Assembly: GCF_023284025.1 (NCBI RefSeq)
Contig: NZ_JAKIKR010000023.1
Location: 1-64,000, forward strand
DNA from: Shewanella abyssi
Lineage (GTDB): Bacteria > Pseudomonadota > Gammaproteobacteria > Enterobacterales > Shewanellaceae
Direction: 5' to 3'
Length of the DNA stretch: 64,000 nt
The translations under genes and the position numbers were made by a program. This document shows, in pieces, positions 53,725 to 63,570 of the stretch; positions within the stretch are counted from its first letter, which is position 1; each line of letters starts with the position of its first letter. The notes beneath the pieces are model-generated. The model did not search any database. It saw only the letters and a list, made by a program, of their open reading frames with translations, and had not been told where the DNA came from.

Positions 53725-55029
53725 ATGACTTTTAGAAACACCTTTACTTGGGTCCTTAGTGCCCTTGCTGTATTACCACTTTATGCCTCCGCGAATATCG
53801 ATATTCAACAGGCGCCGTCACGGCCGAAGAATATGATCATCATGGTTGGTGACGGCATGGGGCCGGCTTACACCAGTGCTTATCGTTATTTTCAGGACAA
53901 CCCTGATACCGAAGAGATTGAGCAAACCGTGTTTGATCGCTTACTCGTAGGTATGGCATCAACTTACCCAGCAAGAGAAAGCGGTTATGTCACCGATTCT
54001 GCTGCATCAGCGACAGCACTCGCCACAGGCGTTAAAAGCTATAATGGTGCTATCTCTGTCGACATCAATAAGCGCCCTTTGACCACCATCATGCAGATGG
54101 CAAAAGCGCGCGGTATGTCTACCGGCGTAGCGGTTACATCTCAAGTTAACCATGCCACTCCAGCGGCCTTTTTAACCCACAACGAAAGCCGCCGAAATTA
54201 CCAAGCTATTGCTGCAGATATGCTTAAATCTGATGCGGACGTTATCCTAGGCGGTGGGCAAAAGTACTTCTCTGAAGCACTGTTAAACCAATTTAGTGCT
54301 AAAGGTTACCAACACATTACTGAGCTCACGCAGCTCGACAGTATTACCAAGCCTAAAGTGCTCGGACTCTTTGCTGACGTTCAACTGCCGTGGGTGATCG
54401 ATGATAGCGACGCCAATACCTTAAGTAAGCTAACGCAAAAGTCACTCGAACTACTCTCTCAAAATGAAAAAGGCTTTGTGTTACTGGTTGAGGGCAGCTT
54501 GATCGACTGGGCTGGGCACAACAATGATATCGCCACCGCAATGGCTGAAATGCACGGTTTTGCCAATGCCATCGAAGTGGTTGAGCAGTATATTCGTCAG
54601 CACCCAGATACCCTGTTAGTGGTCACTGCAGATCATAACACTGGCGGCCTATCTATCGGGGCAAACGGCGAATACCTATGGGACACTCAGTTACTAAAAG
54701 GGATCGGTGCCAGCCCGGCTAACATTGCCACCCAAGCTATTGCAGTTGATAATTGGCAAGCAGCTGTAAGCCAACAGCTTGGATTTGAAGTGGATAATGT
54801 CGAATTACAGCAACTGAGTAATGCCCGTATGCAGGGAAAAAATGCATTGGAAGTCGCACTAAAAAAACTGATTGATACACGCAGTTTTACCGGTTGGACC
54901 ACCAGCGGTCATACGGGTGGTGACGTACAAGTATTTGCCATGGGACCGGCTGCGGATCTGTTTAAAGGCAATCAAGACAATACTCACATCGCAGAAAAAA
55001 TGATGAGCTTACTGCCAAAAGTACACTAG
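53725..55029 (+). CDS. alkaline phosphatase, exported
   Basis: A 434-residue protein of the PhoA-type alkaline phosphatase family with a signal peptide (about 1-23). Metal-binding and catalytic motifs: MVGDGMGPAYTSAY, TDSAASATALATG with the phosphorylated Ser, HATPAAFLTHN, EGSLIDWAGHNND, TADHNTGGL and TSGHTGGDV. It would release phosphate from organic esters in the periplasm. Placement 18 bases after gshB suggests co-transcription, an unusual pairing; a Pho box was not seen in the gap. A terminator follows. Confidence 0.93.
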   Translation: MTFRNTFTWVLSALAVLPLYASANIDIQQAPSRPKNMIIMVGDGMGPAYTSAYRYFQDNPDTEEIEQTVFDRLLVGMASTYPARESGYVTDSAASATALATGVKSYNGAISVDINKRPLTTIMQMAKARGMSTGVAVTSQVNHATPAAFLTHNESRRNYQAIAADMLKSDADVILGGGQKYFSEALLNQFSAKGYQHITELTQLDSITKPKVLGLFADVQLPWVIDDSDANTLSKLTQKSLELLSQNEKGFVLLVEGSLIDWAGHNNDIATAMAEMHGFANAIEVVEQYIRQHPDTLLVVTADHNTGGLSIGANGEYLWDTQLLKGIGASPANIATQAIAVDNWQAAVSQQLGFEVDNVELQQLSNARMQGKNALEVALKKLIDTRSFTGWTTSGHTGGDVQVFAMGPAADLFKGNQDNTHIAEKMMSLLPKVH

Positions 55030-55044
55030 AGGCTGTTGATCTCA

Positions 55045-55084
55045 TTAAGCCACCTTTCAAGATTTGAACGGTGGCTTTTTATTG
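55045..55084 (+). terminator. terminator after the alkaline phosphatase gene
   Basis: AAGCCACC pairs with GGTGGCTT around a loop holding an inner TTTCAA / TTGAAC-like stem, then TTTTTATT. Confidence 0.85.
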
Positions 55085-55155
55085 GTGAGTTAAAAGTGCA
55101 TATTCAGGTGGTTCAAGTATAATCACATCCACTTAAAATCAGACTTTGAAAACTC

Positions 55156-56184
55156 ATGCTAACCAACGCTTCGCAAGCCCTTCTCAGAAATAGTGACTTA
55201 GTTAATGGCCAATCTGTATTAGTACTTAATTATGAAGGCGATACCTTACCTAAAGCATTATTAGACAGCGCCGCTAGCGTCTGCGCTTTAGCCTTAGATT
55301 TTCATCACCACCTTATAATGCAACCCCATGCAGCAAGTAATCTCCAGCTGTTTTTTGGCCACCAACTGCCAAACCAAGATTGCTTTGATAGTGTTATTGT
55401 TTATTTCCCTAAAGCCAAAGCATTAGCCCCTTACCTGTTTAACCTTGCAGCCAAGCATCTTAAACCCCTAGGCCAACTCATTGTGGTTGGGGAGAACAAA
55501 GGTGGAGTTAAGTCGCTACCTAAGTTACTGCCTGATTACTTTGATAAAGCCTTCAAAACAGATAATGCTCGCCACTGCATTGTATTTACCAGCGAGCTAA
55601 ACCGCCAAGCTCCAGAAATAAAGATGCAAGATTGGTACAGCAAATATCCATTGCAGACGCCTCAAGGTGAAATCACTATCTGCAATATGGTTGGCGTATT
55701 TAGTGAGAAGAGGCTTGATGAAGGCAGCAAGTTATTATTAGATAACCTGCCAAGGATGCGCGGTAATGTGCTTGATTTTGGTTGCGGTGCTGGCGTGATA
55801 GCGGCGGCATTATTAACGGCTCAGCCTCAGCTCAAACTTGAATGCGTCGATATCAACGCCATGGCGTTACTATCTTGCGAGCTAACCATGCAAGCTAACG
55901 GGCTTGAGGCCAACGTGTTTGCATCAGACGGGCTGGCGCAAGTAAGCAAAAACTACGACGGTATTATCTCCAACCCACCTTTTCATGATGGCTTAACCAG
56001 CACCAACAGCATTACCACTCATTTTGTAAAAGCCAGTTTAGCTAATTTGACCAGAGGCGGCTTGTTCCATATTGTGGCCAATCGACACCTGCCCTACTCA
56101 GACTGCATCGCTGAAAACTTTGGCAGCGTTAACGTCTGCGCAGAGAATAATAGATACAAAGTTTACTCCAACATCAAACGCTAA
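55156..56184 (+). CDS. rsmC: 16S rRNA (guanine1207-N2)-methyltransferase RsmC
   Basis: A 342-residue two-domain methyltransferase. The N-terminal half is a decayed copy of the fold, and the C-terminal half carries the SAM motif [15 protein letters not shown] and the catalytic NPPFHDG, as in RsmC that modifies G1207 of 16S rRNA. Length as in E. coli (about 343). Monocistronic, after a terminator. Confidence 0.93.
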   Translation: MLTNASQALLRNSDLVNGQSVLVLNYEGDTLPKALLDSAASVCALALDFHHHLIMQPHAASNLQLFFGHQLPNQDCFDSVIVYFPKAKALAPYLFNLAAKHLKPLGQLIVVGENKGGVKSLPKLLPDYFDKAFKTDNARHCIVFTSELNRQAPEIKMQDWYSKYPLQTPQGEITICNMVGVFSEKRLDEGSKLLLDNLPRMRGNVLDFGCGAGVIAAALLTAQPQLKLECVDINAMALLSCELTMQANGLEANVFASDGLAQVSKNYDGIISNPPFHDGLTSTNSITTHFVKASLANLTRGGLFHIVANRHLPYSDCIAENFGSVNVCAENNRYKVYSNIKR

Positions 56185-56368
56185 GACAAAGCGCGAAAAT
56201 AGGCAATGAATGTTTCACAAGTTGAATATACCGCAGCAAAGATCATGTTACATTTAAACTGTGACCCGAGCCGCGCTTTGTCTGTTTTTTAGTTTTATGA
56301 CTTTCTGTTGTGTGGTTATACTCAGGACTGATCTCTTTAATAATAATAAATAAACGATAGGGATTTTC

Positions 56369-58039
56369 ATGCTGCACCCAGAACTTATCGAGTTAAGTAC
56401 GGACGGCGATAAAGCCGAGTTAACGCTAATCCCTAACACCCATGGCCCTATCGTTGAACAGGACTTGCTTGAGCTGCTGGCACTGCCTGGGTTTTGCAAG
56501 CTAAAACCCCTCAAAGAGTCCATCAATAAAGCCATTGTTCAAGTTAATCGACTTTGTGGCCAAGATGATGGCCAATCTGCACTGCTGTTTACCATTGCAC
56601 AACGCCAAGATGCTAGCATCAGTTTTGAGATATCTGACGACAAGATGCAGGTATCGATGACCTTAACTGCCGCCTATGGCGGTCAAGATATTACCCTCAA
56701 AGATATTTTACAAAACTTAAAAATACAGCAAGTTAAACTTGGTCTCAGCAAAGCCAAAATTGACCTTTCACTAGCACAGTTTGCCTCGCTGCAACCTGGT
56801 GAGCAGTGCTGTAATATAATAGCCCAAGGACGAGCAGCGATTCACGGCAAAGCCGCCAAACTGGAGCGGAAAGTCATGCTGGCTCGCGAGCGACTATTAC
56901 AGCCGCAAGAGAATAGCGACGGTAGTGTCGACATGCGCAACCTGGGTGCCGTGATAATGGTAAAACCAGGCAATACACTCATATTAAAGCACCCGGCAAC
57001 CACCGGCGTTAATGGTTACAATGTTGCTGGTGACAAACTACTTGCCAAGCCAGGCAAAGATCTTAAGCTCGTTGCTGGCGACGGTACAAAGTTTAGTGAC
57101 AACAATCCCCATTTATTAATCGCAGACGTTGCAGGCCAGCCAGTTGAAACTAAACAAGGCATGCAGGTCGACGATCTGCTGCAGATAAAAAATGTCAATG
57201 TTGGTTACGGTCACGTCGACTTTAAAGGCAGTGTATTGATCACTGGCGATGTTGGCGAGGGCATGCAGGTCAAAAGCTCTGGCGATATCACGGTGATGGG
57301 GTTTGTCGACTCAGCAACGCTAGATGCTCAAGGTGATATTACCGTCAGCAAAGGCGTTATAGGTCGGCAACTAAAAGATAATACCCTTTCCACGACCCTC
57401 AAAGCACAAGGTCAGATCAGCGCCCAGTTTGTCCAATATTCAAACCTTGAAGCTAGCGGTAACATTTTGGTGACTAAGCAATTACTTCATAGCCATGCTA
57501 AAACTAAACAACAGCTGATTGTCTGTGACGCTAGCGGTCGTCGTGGTGATTTAGTCGGTGGAAAAGTTGAGGTTGATAAGGGCTTAAAAGTGGTAGCCAT
57601 TGGTGCCACTGCTGGTACTAAGACTGAAATATTTTGCGCCATGCATATCCGTGAATTCAAGCAAGATATTATTCAACTTCAAGACAGCATCAAATCAATG
57701 ACGGTCGCCATTGCAAACATTGACGGGCAACTAGGTAATCTACCACCAAAGGCTCAGTGGCAAGACGATGAGATAATGGTAGAACAAGTAACTGTGATGC
57801 TTGAGGAAAAACGGCGAATTGTCTCTGCCAAACAGCAGGAGCAAGCTGAGTTTGAATCTATTCAGCAAGAGGTTACAAATTACTATAAAAACTATCGAGT
57901 CGATGCCTTAAAGCACGTTTTTACCAATATCGAGATCCATATTGGTAAGGCGTTTAACCGCACGCAACGAGATCATGGTCCTTGTAGCATCACCAATATT
58001 AATCAAGAGATAGACTTTGATTACAGTGCTAAAAAGTAA
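56369..58039 (+). CDS. FapA/DUF342 family polymer-like beta-helix protein
   Basis: A 556-residue cytoplasmic protein of the FapA (DUF342) family. The central part (about 190-420) has repeated Gly/Val-rich strands (GSVLITGDVGEGMQVKSSGD onward) typical of its right-handed beta-helix, and a coiled coil (about 430-510) follows. No signal peptide. Family members are linked to flagellar assembly, cell shape or PTS signalling in vibrios, but the role here is unknown. No flagellar genes adjoin it. Confidence 0.82.
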   Translation: MLHPELIELSTDGDKAELTLIPNTHGPIVEQDLLELLALPGFCKLKPLKESINKAIVQVNRLCGQDDGQSALLFTIAQRQDASISFEISDDKMQVSMTLTAAYGGQDITLKDILQNLKIQQVKLGLSKAKIDLSLAQFASLQPGEQCCNIIAQGRAAIHGKAAKLERKVMLARERLLQPQENSDGSVDMRNLGAVIMVKPGNTLILKHPATTGVNGYNVAGDKLLAKPGKDLKLVAGDGTKFSDNNPHLLIADVAGQPVETKQGMQVDDLLQIKNVNVGYGHVDFKGSVLITGDVGEGMQVKSSGDITVMGFVDSATLDAQGDITVSKGVIGRQLKDNTLSTTLKAQGQISAQFVQYSNLEASGNILVTKQLLHSHAKTKQQLIVCDASGRRGDLVGGKVEVDKGLKVVAIGATAGTKTEIFCAMHIREFKQDIIQLQDSIKSMTVAIANIDGQLGNLPPKAQWQDDEIMVEQVTVMLEEKRRIVSAKQQEQAEFESIQQEVTNYYKNYRVDALKHVFTNIEIHIGKAFNRTQRDHGPCSITNINQEIDFDYSAKK

Positions 58040-58125
58040 CTAACAACAGCGTAAACCTAGGATTTATTGTCTTCGAACTCTATTTAGCGGCATAATAACC
58101 TTACTTAAACTCGTTGAGATATGTC

Positions 58126-59250
58126 GTGGAATTATTGAAAATTGACTGCCTTGGAAAACCTCTTCGCTTAGAGGGTTCTATGGCAGGTTGGCAGCAACTC
58201 TTTTGGGGCGATACCTTAGTCTCAGTTATCCAAGCAAGCGCTGAGAATGAAGGCTTAAAAAGCCATACTTTTGAACTTAGCACTGCCGTACCAACAGCTA
58301 CAACAGCCGATACGATTGAAGCCCCGCAACAGAGCGCCCTACAAATCACCTTAGAAACCGATTTAACTTGGCAGCCTTTTGTCATCGATTATCGTCTACT
58401 GCATAACGGGCAACCCATCAGTAGCGGCCAACGCAACAGTAAAGATATTGAACAGCAAGTACCCACTGTCGCCGTGGCAGAAAAAAAGCAGTTTAGTATG
58501 GTGGGCTTAGCGTCTTTAGGCTTCAAACTATTAAAAAGCGCCAAGGTGATTAAGGTCGTTCTGGCAGGCGCAAGTGTTGCCGCATATTCTTGGTTATTTT
58601 CATTCCAGTTTGCACTGGCACTCATCGCTTGCTTGGTATTTCATGAATATGGCCATATCCGCGCAATGAAATACTTTGGCATGAAAACCAAAGGGATCTA
58701 TCTCATCCCTTTTATGGGCGGACTCGCATTAAGCGATGAAAAGATTAATACCCGCTGGCAAGATGTAGTGATCTCGATTATGGGTCCCACCTTTGGACTG
58801 CTAATGTCGATAGCGGCATTAATCGCCTATTGGGTTACTGGCAATATCTTCTTCGCTGGTCTTGCCGCATTCAATGCCCTACTTAACCTATTTAATTTGC
58901 TGCCGATATTGCCGCTAGATGGCGGACATATTCTTAAGAGTATTAGCTTTTCAATGAACAGTGTCATGGGACTGGTTGCTTGTATCGCAGGCGCGGCCAT
59001 TGGCGTGTACATTAGCTATACCTTAGGGTTAGCATTGCTGGGCTTCTTGTTGCTGATTGGTAGTGCAGAGATAGTGTTTGAATGGAAAACCCGCCATCAG
59101 AGCCACCTTTTACCACTGGATCGCTACGGGCAGATTTTTTCAACCCTATGGTACCTTGCCACCGTTGGCGCATTCATCGGCATCATCTGGTACTTCGCCG
59201 GCAGCGGTGACGACATGCTGGCACTGCCGCTTGAAATTTTGAAGAGCTAG
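58126..59250 (+). CDS. site-2-type membrane metalloprotease
   Basis: A 374-residue membrane protein of the M50 site-2 protease family. A soluble N-terminal domain (about 1-120) precedes several membrane segments. The zinc site HEYGH (His173, His177) and the third ligand in LPLDGGHIL are both present. There is no PDZ domain, unlike RseP, so the group resembles stand-alone site-2 peptidases. GTG at 58126 is the likely start (ELLKIDCLGKPL); a TTG at 58114 would add four residues. Substrate unknown. Confidence 0.8.
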   Translation: MELLKIDCLGKPLRLEGSMAGWQQLFWGDTLVSVIQASAENEGLKSHTFELSTAVPTATTADTIEAPQQSALQITLETDLTWQPFVIDYRLLHNGQPISSGQRNSKDIEQQVPTVAVAEKKQFSMVGLASLGFKLLKSAKVIKVVLAGASVAAYSWLFSFQFALALIACLVFHEYGHIRAMKYFGMKTKGIYLIPFMGGLALSDEKINTRWQDVVISIMGPTFGLLMSIAALIAYWVTGNIFFAGLAAFNALLNLFNLLPILPLDGGHILKSISFSMNSVMGLVACIAGAAIGVYISYTLGLALLGFLLLIGSAEIVFEWKTRHQSHLLPLDRYGQIFSTLWYLATVGAFIGIIWYFAGSGDDMLALPLEILKS

Positions 59251-59266
59251 ATTAGTTTGTTCATTA

Positions 59267-59298
59267 AAACAGGCATTCGAAAGGATGCCTGTGTTGTA
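59267..59298. terminator. hairpin between convergent genes
   Basis: ACAGGCAT / ATGCCTGT with an 8-base loop between the protease and TetR genes. The T-run is weak, so it is a modest terminator at best. Confidence 0.5.
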
Positions 59299-59364
59299 AG
59301 ACACAAACTTTGCGCTTAGTTACAGGTAAACATCTAGCCTATGAGCTACTGCGTGCGCTGAATA

Positions 59365-60138
59365 TTAAAGCTCTATTGGCTCGTTAAGTGTTTCATAATT
59401 TAATCTGCAGTGCTTGAAGTTTGTCCCTGTAGCGGTTTCAACTAGAGGTATAATGGTCTCAAGCATCTTGCTATAGGACACAAGCTGATTGTTTTGCCAC
59501 TTGAGCGTGCTGGCAACCAAACACAGTAAGTTGAACACCGTTTCAACTCGATTGTCATGTTCATTATTATCATAACCGTGGCGGCGTAAAAACTTATTCT
59601 GACCGACGACGATGCTGCCGCGTTCTATGGTTCTCATCGAAAAAATACAATCGACTATCTCTTCCTTACTCGATAAGAGCTCACCACATTGCACCGCTCG
59701 TCCCCAAAGCGCTTGCACCCTTGCTTTTAATTCAATGAATATGACGTCAATATTCCCCTCATACTCCGAACTTGAAAATCCATATACGTGGGGGTTTACG
59801 CCTAAGAAATTGATACAGATATCCCCCTCTTTAGCGGACCAACATTTAACAATATCGTACATCAAACTAAAAATGATCTTCTCTTTATTACTGAGCTCAT
59901 CCATGTCCATTAGCATGTCAGTTTTAACAAGGATATCATTTACATGTTCTATAAATAGCGCGACCACAATATCCTCCCTTGATTTAAAGTGGCTATAAAA
60001 GGTTTTAGGCGAACATTTAGCTTGAGTCGGTATCTGAGACAGCCTAAATGAACAAACCCCCTCTGCTATTATCAATTTTTTGGCTTCAACCAAGATCCGA
60101 TCTCTTGTTACCGATTTCGTTCTTAAATAGTTATGCAT
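59365..60138 (-). CDS. TetR family transcriptional regulator
   Basis: A 257-residue regulator with an N-terminal TetR helix-turn-helix (about 10-60, IIAEGVCSFRLSQIPTQAKC followed by SPKTFYSHFKSREDI) and a long C-terminal ligand domain with many Cys residues. It diverges from dsbL-dsbI-assT across 355 bases holding duplicated elements, so it is a candidate regulator of that operon and of itself. Ligand unknown. GGAGGCGGCACA precedes the start. Confidence 0.85.
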   Translation of the reverse strand: MHNYLRTKSVTRDRILVEAKKLIIAEGVCSFRLSQIPTQAKCSPKTFYSHFKSREDIVVALFIEHVNDILVKTDMLMDMDELSNKEKIIFSLMYDIVKCWSAKEGDICINFLGVNPHVYGFSSSEYEGNIDVIFIELKARVQALWGRAVQCGELLSSKEEIVDCIFSMRTIERGSIVVGQNKFLRRHGYDNNEHDNRVETVFNLLCLVASTLKWQNNQLVSYSKMLETIIPLVETATGTNFKHCRLNYETLNEPIEL

Positions 60139-60183
60139 TGTGCCGCCTCCACTAAAACCTTAATGGATCTATGACTGATTAAC

Positions 60184-60348
60184 GGCGCCCTTGCAAAGAA
60201 ACCAACTACAGTTGTGACTTATTTCAATCTGCTATAAACAATTGAGACTTAGAGTCTTTTAAATAAAAAATGTTCAGCCTCAGCGCCGTTGCAAAGAAAC
60301 TAACTGGAATTGTGACCCGTTTCAATCCGCTATTAACAAGTGTGATCC
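60184..60348. repeat. two direct ~67-bp repeats upstream of dsbL
   Basis: Copies at 60184-60250 and 60282-60348 (period 98 bases) share GCGCC-N-TTGCAAAGAAAC, then TTGTGA-N6-TCAAT, CGCTAT/TGCTAT and TAAACAA/TTAACAA. Differences are scattered point changes, so the copies are old but kept. They lie in the promoter region between the TetR gene and dsbL. Confidence 0.85.
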
Positions 60349-60378
60349 TAGGCTTTACCTCACGTGATTATTATCACG
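60213..60378. promoter_or_regulatory. three CRP-like sites upstream of dsbL
   Basis: TGTGA-N6-TCAAT occurs at 60213-60228 and again at 60311-60326, one in each direct repeat. A perfect palindrome CGTGAT-TATT-ATCACG lies at 60363-60378, 115 bases before dsbL. All three fit the CRP operator layout TGTGA-N6-TCACA at 8 of 10 positions. Activation of the sulfotransferase operon by CRP is inferred. Confidence 0.5.
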
Positions 60379-60493
60379 AATTTCGGGTGTAAAGCTTTCC
60401 CTTTTGCAGTCAATCTCATCACAGTAAAAGCCCGCTCGAGACAATAAAATCATCAACAGAAATTCACATTTTGAATATAACGTTGAGAGCATT

Positions 60494-61096
60494 ATGAAAA
60501 CATCACTCACCACTTTAGCCGCTGCACTTTTCATGACATTCACAGTATCCGCTGCTGAAGTCATCCAGATAGATACCCCGGCTCTCGAGAATACTGTACA
60601 AAAAATTTACTCGGTATATTGTCCATTTTGTTACAAATATGAAAAAGCCGTCACGCCTAACTTAATCAAAAACCTACCATCTAGCGCCAAGTTCCAGGCT
60701 ATCTGTCTAGAAAATAAGGGCGAACTTGGTGTCGAGTCTTGTGAAGTTTTAGCCGCAGCTGACACCATCAGCCACGATAAATACAAGCAAGCCAAGATGG
60801 CGATGTATGCCGCCATCCATGATCAAAAGATTAAGAATGTCAAAGGGTCTAAAGCTGTAAAAGGTGAATTAGCCGCTATTGGCCTAAAAGCCGCCGGGAT
60901 ATCTCAAGCCGAGTTCGAAAGCGCACTTAATTCTCCTCAAGCTCAACAAAAGTTGAACTATGACAGAAGCATCGCGTTAACCATCGCTAAAGTGAAAGGT
61001 ATTCCGGCCATCGTGGTCAACGGTAACAAGATGATTGATACCAGCACGATCACCTCCTTAGCTAACCTTGACGAAACCATCAAGAACAACCTGTAG
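60494..61096 (+). CDS. dsbL: DsbL, DsbA-like thiol oxidase partner of AssT
   Basis: A 200-residue periplasmic oxidoreductase with signal peptide MKTSLTTLAAALFMTFTVSA and an active-site Cys43-Pro-Phe-Cys46 in a thioredoxin fold. The cis-Pro loop appears as GIPAIVV near residue 172. DsbL oxidises the disulfide of the arylsulfate sulfotransferase AssT and is itself reoxidised by DsbI; both genes follow at once. GAGAG precedes the start. Confidence 0.92.
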   Translation: MKTSLTTLAAALFMTFTVSAAEVIQIDTPALENTVQKIYSVYCPFCYKYEKAVTPNLIKNLPSSAKFQAICLENKGELGVESCEVLAAADTISHDKYKQAKMAMYAAIHDQKIKNVKGSKAVKGELAAIGLKAAGISQAEFESALNSPQAQQKLNYDRSIALTIAKVKGIPAIVVNGNKMIDTSTITSLANLDETIKNNL

Positions 61097-61104
61097 GCGC
61101 CATC

Positions 61105-61719
61105 ATGATTACAAAACTTAAACTCTGGTTTGCCGAACTAAAGGCAAACCCGCTTCCCACCCTGGAAGCAACCCAAGAAGGTCGAGCAGTATGGGCGGTT
61201 ATGGCCGCCGCATGCGTGTTCCTACTTGGCTCAGCGATGGGCTTCTTCCAGGTTTTTCTAGAGATGGACCCGTGTGAAAACTGCGTCTACATTCGCTTCA
61301 GTCAATTCTGCATCCTGATTGCTGGCGTAATAATGATCATCAACCCTAAAAGCAACCTGCTGAAAGTACTCGGTCTGGCACTTGCTTGGTACGGCATCAT
61401 CTACGGGCTAGACAAGGCGATCATCTTGGCAGGACAGCATGTCTCAAGTCATGCCGCTGATGCCGGTCTTGATCTATTCCAATCGGGTCAAGGGGCGAAT
61501 GCTTGCTCACTTGAACCAACATTCCCACTGGGCTTACCCCTTCACGAATGGCTACCGTTCGAATTCGCACCATCTGGAATATGTGGCGAAGATGACTGGA
61601 GCTTGCTCGGCCTGAACATGGCGCAATACTGCATCATTAGTTATGCAGTATTCATTGCCTGCGCTTTACCGTTAACCATTGCATTTATTACTAAAACCAT
61701 TAGAAACTTTAAAAAATAG
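61105..61719 (+). CDS. dsbI: DsbI, DsbB-like membrane quinone-linked oxidase
   Basis: A 204-residue inner-membrane protein with four hydrophobic segments. The first periplasmic Cys pair is Cys57-Glu-Asn-Cys60 (CENC) and the second Cys134 and Cys160, the layout of DsbB homologues that reoxidise DsbA-type proteins and pass electrons to quinone. The N-terminal GRAVWAV segment leads into the first membrane helix. Starts 8 bases after dsbL and ends 9 before assT, so a tight operon. Confidence 0.92.
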   Translation: MITKLKLWFAELKANPLPTLEATQEGRAVWAVMAAACVFLLGSAMGFFQVFLEMDPCENCVYIRFSQFCILIAGVIMIINPKSNLLKVLGLALAWYGIIYGLDKAIILAGQHVSSHAADAGLDLFQSGQGANACSLEPTFPLGLPLHEWLPFEFAPSGICGEDDWSLLGLNMAQYCIISYAVFIACALPLTIAFITKTIRNFKK

Positions 61720-61728
61720 GACACTCTC

Positions 61729-63504
61729 ATGTTAAAGAAAACTATTTTAGCGACGGCTATTGCCGCAATTTCTTTAGGCGCATCTGCTGCAGGATTCAAA
61801 CCGGCACCTGCCGCCGGCCAACTTGGCGCCGTACTGGTTAATCCTTACGGAAACTCGCCACTGACGGCGCTAATCGACTTGCACAGTAAGCACCCTACTG
61901 ACGTCGTTGTTACCGTTAAAGGCAAGGGGCGCGACGGGGTTGATATCAAATACCCGGTTGGCCAGCAAACCATTAATACTCACGACGGTATCCCTGTATT
62001 TGGTCTATATGCTAATCATAGCAACGTCGTTAAAGTGACTTACAAGCTAGACGGCAAGAAAGTGTCAGAGACATACAAGGCAATGACAGGCGCTATCGTT
62101 AACAACTATATCGATAACCGCAACATTACTCCTTTGCCAGAGGTTCAGGTTAAGAAGGTCGCTAAGGGCTTTGAAGACCGTTTATATCTGGTGAACTCAC
62201 ACACCTACAATCAGCAAGGCTCAGATCTACATTGGTCTGGTCAAAAGAGTAAAGACGCCGGTATTTTTGAAGGTTCGCCATCCATGGGCGCACTGCCATT
62301 TGAAAACCCACCACTGACCTATGTTGTCGATACTCAAGGTGAAGTACGTTGGTGGCTGAATCAAGACGCGACTTATGATGCCACCAGCCTGGATATCGAG
62401 AAACGCGGCTACTTGATGGGCTTTCAAGACACTGGCGAAGGTAGCTATACCTTCGTACAGGGCCAACGCTACGGTACCTTTAATCTGCTAGGCCAGATTG
62501 ACTCTAAGCGTTTGCCACGGGGATACATTGATGCGTCACATGAGCACAATGTTATGCCAAATGGTCATACCTTGGTCCGTGCAGCAAAAGCTAACTACAT
62601 CAACGACCGTGGTGACGTTGTGCACACCGTTCGCGATCATGTGCTTGAAATGGATCAAAGCGGCAACCTAGTCGACGTGTGGAACGTGGCTGAAATTTTG
62701 GATCCATACCGCGATGCACTACTTGAAGCCTTGGATATGGGCGCGGTTTGCCTAAACGTTGATATGGACCATTTAGGCCAAACAGCAGAGATGGAAATCG
62801 ACGCTCCTTATGGCGATATCCCAGGTATAGGTGCGGGCCGTAACTGGGCGCACATCAACTCAATTGAGTACGATCCAAAGGGAGACGGCATCATAGTGTC
62901 ACTGCGTCACCAAGGCGTAGCGAAGATTAACCGCGATAAAGAGGTTGTCTGGATCCAAGCGCCACGTGAAGGCTGGAACGAAGAGTTGGCTAAAAAGGTA
63001 CTGACGCCTGTTGACTCAAACGGCAACGAGATCAAGTGTACCGAGAAAGGCGTCTGTGAAGGTGATTTTGACTTTACTTACACCCAGCATACCGCTTGGT
63101 TAAACAATACCAACGGCAACCTAACCGTGTTTGATAATGGTGATGGCCGTGGTCATGAGCAGCCTGCCTTAGCAAGCATGAAATACAGCCGCTACGTTGA
63201 ATACAAAATTAACGAAGAGAACATGACCATAGAACAGGTCTGGGAATACGGCAAAGAACGTGGTTATGACTGGTATAGCGCCATCACCTCAAACGTAGAG
63301 TACATGGAAGACAAAGACACCATGTTTGGCTTCAGTGCGGCTATCCATTTGTACAACCCTGGTGAGCGCACCATAGGTAAAATTAACGAAATCGGTCGTA
63401 AAGACGGCAAGGTTAAAGTCGAAATTGATGTGTTATCTGAAAAGCCTAACACGCCTCACTACCGCGCAAGCTTGGTTAACCTAACCAGCCAGTTCGGTAA
63501 GTAA
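61729..63504 (+). CDS. assT: arylsulfate sulfotransferase, periplasmic
   Basis: A 591-residue enzyme with signal peptide (to about residue 20) that moves a sulfuryl group between phenolic donors and acceptors without PAPS. The three active-site His residues are recognisable: His271 (DASHEHN), His375 (WAHINSIEYDP) and His454 (TQHTAWL), the last the transiently sulfated one. Conserved Cys residues 440-445 area (KCTEKGVCEGD) supply the disulfide made by DsbL. TAGGACACTC precedes ATG. A strong terminator follows 27 bases later. Confidence 0.93.
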   Translation: MLKKTILATAIAAISLGASAAGFKPAPAAGQLGAVLVNPYGNSPLTALIDLHSKHPTDVVVTVKGKGRDGVDIKYPVGQQTINTHDGIPVFGLYANHSNVVKVTYKLDGKKVSETYKAMTGAIVNNYIDNRNITPLPEVQVKKVAKGFEDRLYLVNSHTYNQQGSDLHWSGQKSKDAGIFEGSPSMGALPFENPPLTYVVDTQGEVRWWLNQDATYDATSLDIEKRGYLMGFQDTGEGSYTFVQGQRYGTFNLLGQIDSKRLPRGYIDASHEHNVMPNGHTLVRAAKANYINDRGDVVHTVRDHVLEMDQSGNLVDVWNVAEILDPYRDALLEALDMGAVCLNVDMDHLGQTAEMEIDAPYGDIPGIGAGRNWAHINSIEYDPKGDGIIVSLRHQGVAKINRDKEVVWIQAPREGWNEELAKKVLTPVDSNGNEIKCTEKGVCEGDFDFTYTQHTAWLNNTNGNLTVFDNGDGRGHEQPALASMKYSRYVEYKINEENMTIEQVWEYGKERGYDWYSAITSNVEYMEDKDTMFGFSAAIHLYNPGERTIGKINEIGRKDGKVKVEIDVLSEKPNTPHYRASLVNLTSQFGK

Positions 63505-63529
63505 TAACCAATATAAACCAATAGATGTA

Positions 63530-63558
63530 GTAAGGGGCTTTCGGGCCCCTTTTTTATA
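63530..63558 (+). terminator. assT operon terminator
   Basis: AAGGGGC / GCCCCTT hairpin with a TTTCGG loop, followed by a T-run. Confidence 0.9.
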
Positions 63559-63570
63559 GGGTTGATCTCA

